Part shown: piece after piece, positions 60,067-64,000 of the stretch
Numbering within the stretch: the stretch's first letter is position 1
How the letters are laid out: each line of letters starts with the position of its first letter
Assembly (NCBI GenBank): GCA_029379385.1
Contig: CM055605.1
Location: 14,791,001 to 14,855,000, forward strand
Direction of reading: 5' to 3'
Source: Quillaja saponaria
Lineage: Eukaryota; Streptophyta; Magnoliopsida; Fabales; Quillajaceae
DNA length: 64,000 bases
Made by a program: the position numbers and the translations under genes
Notes under the pieces: generated by a model
What the model saw: the letters and a program-made list of their open reading frames with translations, nothing else
Told to the model about the DNA's origin: nothing
Databases searched by the model: none

Positions 60067-62690
60067 GTCACTTAAAAAGACAATCCTTTCAAAATTCATA
60101 TTCCTAATGAAACTTTTACTGTAAGCATCCCATTTTCTTTTTCCTTTATTTATTTATTTATTTTTATTCTTAAAGGACATTTTAGAAACTAAAAGAACTA
60201 GGTAAACCAATATTAGTAAGGTCAAATGTAGAACATGTCAAGATGCAAAAACAAGTAGAGCATAATTTTCTTATTCTTTGTCAATGGTATCAAATCTATT
60301 ATCGGACATCCAAAAGAAAACAAAATAGTATAAGGATCAATATTATATGTGCACTAGTCTAATAAAGTAGAACATTCAAATTTTTTGTCAATGGTATTAA
60401 ATGAGAATTGAGAGAGGGTTTATGTGAGATAAGAAAACAATATTGTACTAGTACACAAGTCTAATAAGGTGTCAAAGAACAAATCAATTACAGTAATTTT
60501 TAGTGAACAAAATGGAAATGAATATAAAGAGAAAAAAAAAAAAAAAAAACTAGTGACACCCTTGACTAGGAGATATTGTTTATAGGAACAGTGCTAATAG
60601 GATAGAGGAAGTAATATAAGAACCCTAATAAATGCATATACATAATAAGCAACAATATTATTTTGGTGTTATAGTTTGTGAATTGTGAATTGGGAGATGG
60701 TTTTTGGTTCTAAGTTGTGAAGTTTTTACCTTAGCAAAAAGAGAATGAAAAAAGCAACCAAGATTCCCAAGCTAACTATTAACTTTAGGTTTCTTGTATG
60801 GTGGGCTTTATAGTTTGTGGAAGAGGATTTGATAAGCTTTCTTGGTGATATATATGAAGTGGGAAAGTTCTATATTTATAGGAAGGTAAAGGTCCCTTCA
60901 ATCTAGCTACTTAATTAGGATTTATGCATAGGAGAATAGGCAGTGATATTCGTATTTAAAATTTAAAACAAAAGTGGAACATTAATCTAGTAGAAAAATA
61001 GAGTTGCAGTATACTTTAATTATTAAATTAAACATTGAACAAACTTGAGTATCTTCTTTCTTAATTAATTAAACTCTAGATTTTTTGGTTTTGGAGCAAG
61101 TTTATTTATTGGGTGGAAGTTGGGGAATGCAAGAAGTAGCTCAATTAGTCCAGATAAAAACACAAAACTAGCTATCTAGTACTATAAAGCCAACAATACA
61201 AGGAAGCAGATGGTCCTTCTATTAGAAAAACAATAACGAGTTCTCATCTATTTTCCAAAAACATTGCATCAACAGCGAAACAAAACATCCAACCAAATTA
61301 ACCAAACTAATGGAACTAAGCTATTGGTCTTTTAATATCATCAGTTTATAAACAAACAAAACGTACAAATTAATGGAATTAAGCAACTTAAACATAAATG
61401 AAATAAATGCAGAGAACCAGATTAATAGAACTAATAAAGAAAAACATGGACTTATGAGGAAGATAGAATGTCTGAATATTTTCAATACATGCATCGATAA
61501 GGAAAAAAGAAAAGTTAAATTAGATTCAAAACTAGATATCTAGCCTATCCAGAAAGACTTATGGCAGAAAAGCTATTAGAAAGAGGTTTAAAATAAGTCA
61601 ATATAGAAAAACTACCCGTATTATCTCTTTTTCTTACTAGCATTATAGTTATTAACTACCAACTAAACCCTTAAATCCCAAAATTCATCATCCCAACAAA
61701 ACTCTAGAATCTAAATGTCTAAAAATGATATAATCTCAATTTAAGAAACCCTTAGAATCCTAATTTTGGAAAACCCTAACCCAAATATGTACATTTAGTA
61801 CCAGCTTCACATACATAAAAGGGAAGAATTCAGTTATATATTTCTTACTTTAAATACAATTTAATGTCTTTTCCCCTTGGTATTGGATTTTATTTTTTAT
61901 TTATTTAGTGGATAAGTGTGTCTAGATCACTTTATGTATATCGACAAATCAACTCTCCAACCCAGTTAAAGGCAAGTCATTCATATCGAGTCCAAAATAT
62001 TTGTAGTTTTACTACTGTTTTAGTCTCTCATGATTGCCTTTGTTTTTTAATTTAGTCCTCTAAGAATGTTTCCGGTCAATTTCATCTTTTATAATTCATA
62101 AATTTTCAATCAAGTGATATTCCTTCATTCTCATGTTATGTATGATTAATTAACAATAAAATGCAAAAAAAGTTTTGTAGACATAAGAAAAACTTAAGCA
62201 TGTTATTATATTTATGCCAATATGTTATTTGGTTAATTAACAACATGTAAATGAAAAAATATAACAGGATTGAAAAATTTTGAATCTTGAAGAATAAAAT
62301 TAACTAAGTAAATTCTTGAACAACAAAATTGAAAGCTGCTACAATCCTTAAGGACCAAAATAATGGATAAGCCAAGATTTTACTATCCATAATCTCTCCA
62401 AAAAATATTCAAACCTAAAAGTCAATAAACAAAAATCACACATTCTTGATCACCTAACGAATTCCTTGGAGTAGTTTTTATTTGATTATCGTCTTTTGGT
62501 ACATAAGAAATTTAAAAAAGGCTTCTTGTTTTCAAGAAACAATGAAAAATATGTTAATTAATTAACAGTGTTTCTCCAATCATTTTAATAAAAAGTCATT
62601 ACTTGCTTACATCATGCATAATTTGTAATTAATTAAATTAGTAGATAATTAATTTTGAGATTAATACTACATTTAAATCACATGTGAAAA
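60067..62690. other. AT-rich intergenic sequence
   Basis: No gene is supported. It contains an A tract at 60530-60549. The right terminus of the Harbinger element should lie here, but I could not place it. Confidence 0.4.
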
Positions 62691-62724
62691 AAAAAAAACA
62701 TAAAACTTTTTGTAAAAAAAAAAA

Positions 62725-62940
62725 AAAAAAATAGATGGAAATATCATGCAAATTAGAGGGAGAGAAAATAAAAATAACGTCAAAAAATAGACATGAACAA
62801 TTTAAGTCAATCACGAAAACTAGCTATATAAAAAATAGATGGAAAAATCATACAAATTAGAGGGAGAGAAAATAAAAATAACGTTAAAAAATAGACATGA
62901 AAAATATAAGTCAATCACGAACTAGCTATATGTATACATA
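62725..62940. repeat. Two tandem units of about 103 bp
   Basis: Each unit contains AAATAGATGGAAA, CAAATTAGAGGGAGAGAAAA, AAAAATAACGT and AAGTCAATCACGAA. Their second half is related to the tail of the larger repeat that follows (AATAAGCATGAATAATTTAA). Confidence 0.85.
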
Positions 62941-64000
62941 TATTTTAAAAATTTTCTTATTAAACATTTTGGAAAATATTAAGTAAATGTGGCATTTATT
63001 ATTGGTTTTCATTGTAATTTTGAGTTGCCAACTCAAGTCAATCTCCAAATTTCATTGCCTGGAGATTTACCATTTTATTTTGTATTATATTAGTACTAGT
63101 TCAAATCTTTTAACATTATGTTATGTTTATTACTTTTTGATTTTTTAAACATTCAATTTACTTGTTAATTAAAATAAAATAACATATGAATTATAAGATT
63201 TAACTTAGAATAAAAATATTTGTAAAGCCACATTGAATCAATTGTTAAGATAGTTGTTAAGTGAGGAAATAAAAAGAACATTAAAAAATAAGCATGAATA
63301 ATTTAAATCAATTATGAAAACTAATTATATATTTTTTTAGAACAATTCTTATTTAAAATTTGGAAAATATTAAGTAAATGTGGCATTTACCATTTGCTTT
63401 CATTGTAATTTTAAGTTGCCTAAAGTCAATATCTTAGTTTCATTGGTTGGAGATTTATCATTTTATTATGTGTTATATTCTTACTGGTTTAAAATCTTTT
63501 AACATTATCTTATATTTGTTACTTTTTGACTTTTTAAACATTCAATTTACTTGTTAATTAAAATAAAATAACATATGAATTATAAGATTTATCTTTGAAT
63601 AGAAATATTTGTAAAGCCTATATTGAATCAGTTGTTAAGGTAGCTATTAAGTGAGAAAATAAAAAGAGAATTAAAAAATAAGCATGAATAATTTAAGTCA
63701 ATTACGAAAACTAACTATATATATATATATATTTAAATTTCTTATTTAAAATTTTGGAAAATATTAAGTAATGTGGCATTTAATATTTGCTTTCATTGTA
63801 ATTTTGAGTTGCCTAATCAATCTTCTAATTTCATTGGTTGAAGATTTATCATTTTATTTTGTGTTATGTTCTTACAGGTTAAAAATATTTTAACATTATC
63901 TTATGTTTATTACTTTTTGACTTTTTAAAATTAAATTTACTTGTTAATTAAAATAAAATAAAATATTTGGTTATACCTCAAATAACTATCTAAAAAGAAA
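62941..64000. repeat. Tandem array of about 392-bp units, running off the window
   Basis: The phrase GGAAAATATTAAGTAAATGTGGCATTTA or a close variant occurs at 62971, 63362 and 63756, giving periods of 391 and 394. Each unit continues with TTCATTGTAATTTTGAGTTGCC, GGAGATTTA, TTAACATTAT, ACTTGTTAATTAAAATAAAATAA and ends with AAAAAATAAGCATGAATAATTTAA. The third unit is cut by the window end, so total copy number is unknown. No ORF is conserved between units. Confidence 0.9.

Noticed and set aside
1..64000. tRNA, rRNA, CRISPR arrays or bacterial-type operons
   Set aside because: None seen on reading both strands; the window is plant nuclear DNA and short direct repeats here are transposon or satellite repeats.

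Overview
The window is nuclear DNA of a flowering plant, most likely a eudicot. It is strongly AT-rich. It carries Ty3/gypsy and Ty1/copia retrotransposons, CACTA and PIF/Harbinger DNA transposons, an endogenous caulimovirid, and one intact intron-containing plant gene. The species cannot be fixed from the sequence. Almost everything except that one gene is transposon-derived and decayed, which fits a heterochromatic or gene-poor interval.

Layout. 1-8.8 kb: pieces of a long LTR-like repeat (1-789 forward, 6489-8782 reverse), a three-unit tandem repeat (3451-3870), a 57-residue ORF behind a TATA-like box (4480-4653), and a dispersed unit with a basic ORF (6011-6494). 8.8-15.2 kb: AT-rich spacer, a second copy of that unit (11751-12236) and a third LTR-like copy (12990-15235). 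15.2-18.7 kb: arrays rich in TTGGT and AATTACC bounded by CACTA-type termini, alternating with an LTR-like arm that also occurs inverted. 18.7-21.1 kb: an internally deleted, reversed Athila/Tat-like LTR pair. 21.7-22.8 kb: a FAR1-like gene scrap and a T-tract tandem repeat. 23.9-25.8 kb: the one convincing host gene, DNA polymerase delta subunit 4 (minus strand, two exons, 126 residues).

26.9-34.9 kb: a decayed florendovirus-like endogenous pararetrovirus in two head-to-head parts. Protease-RT-RNase H and a second ORF lie on the minus strand; movement protein, coat region and protease lie on the plus strand. 34.9-40.5 kb: AT-rich spacer with a (CAAAAA)n microsatellite and two diverged direct repeats. 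40.5-43.6 kb: a tandem array of about 165 bp units beside a broken plant Ptta/En/Spm-type (Transposase_24) CACTA gene. 44.5-56.2 kb: a nest in which a chromodomain gypsy element (minus) is split by a 5.2 kb non-autonomous Athila/Tat-like element, and a copia element (plus) follows. A 1.4 kb segment spanning both has been inverted, so each element changes strand at the same two points. 56.2-60.1 kb: a PIF/Harbinger element with its Myb-like partner gene. 60.1-64 kb: spacer, then a tandem array of about 392 bp units running off the window.

POLD4 is the only gene expected to be functional. The other coding sequences carry stops, frameshifts or lost catalytic residues. The most informative signals are structural: the reciprocal gypsy/copia inversion, the palindromic CACTA/LTR composite, the two-part pararetrovirus, and short tandem duplications inside dead coding regions.
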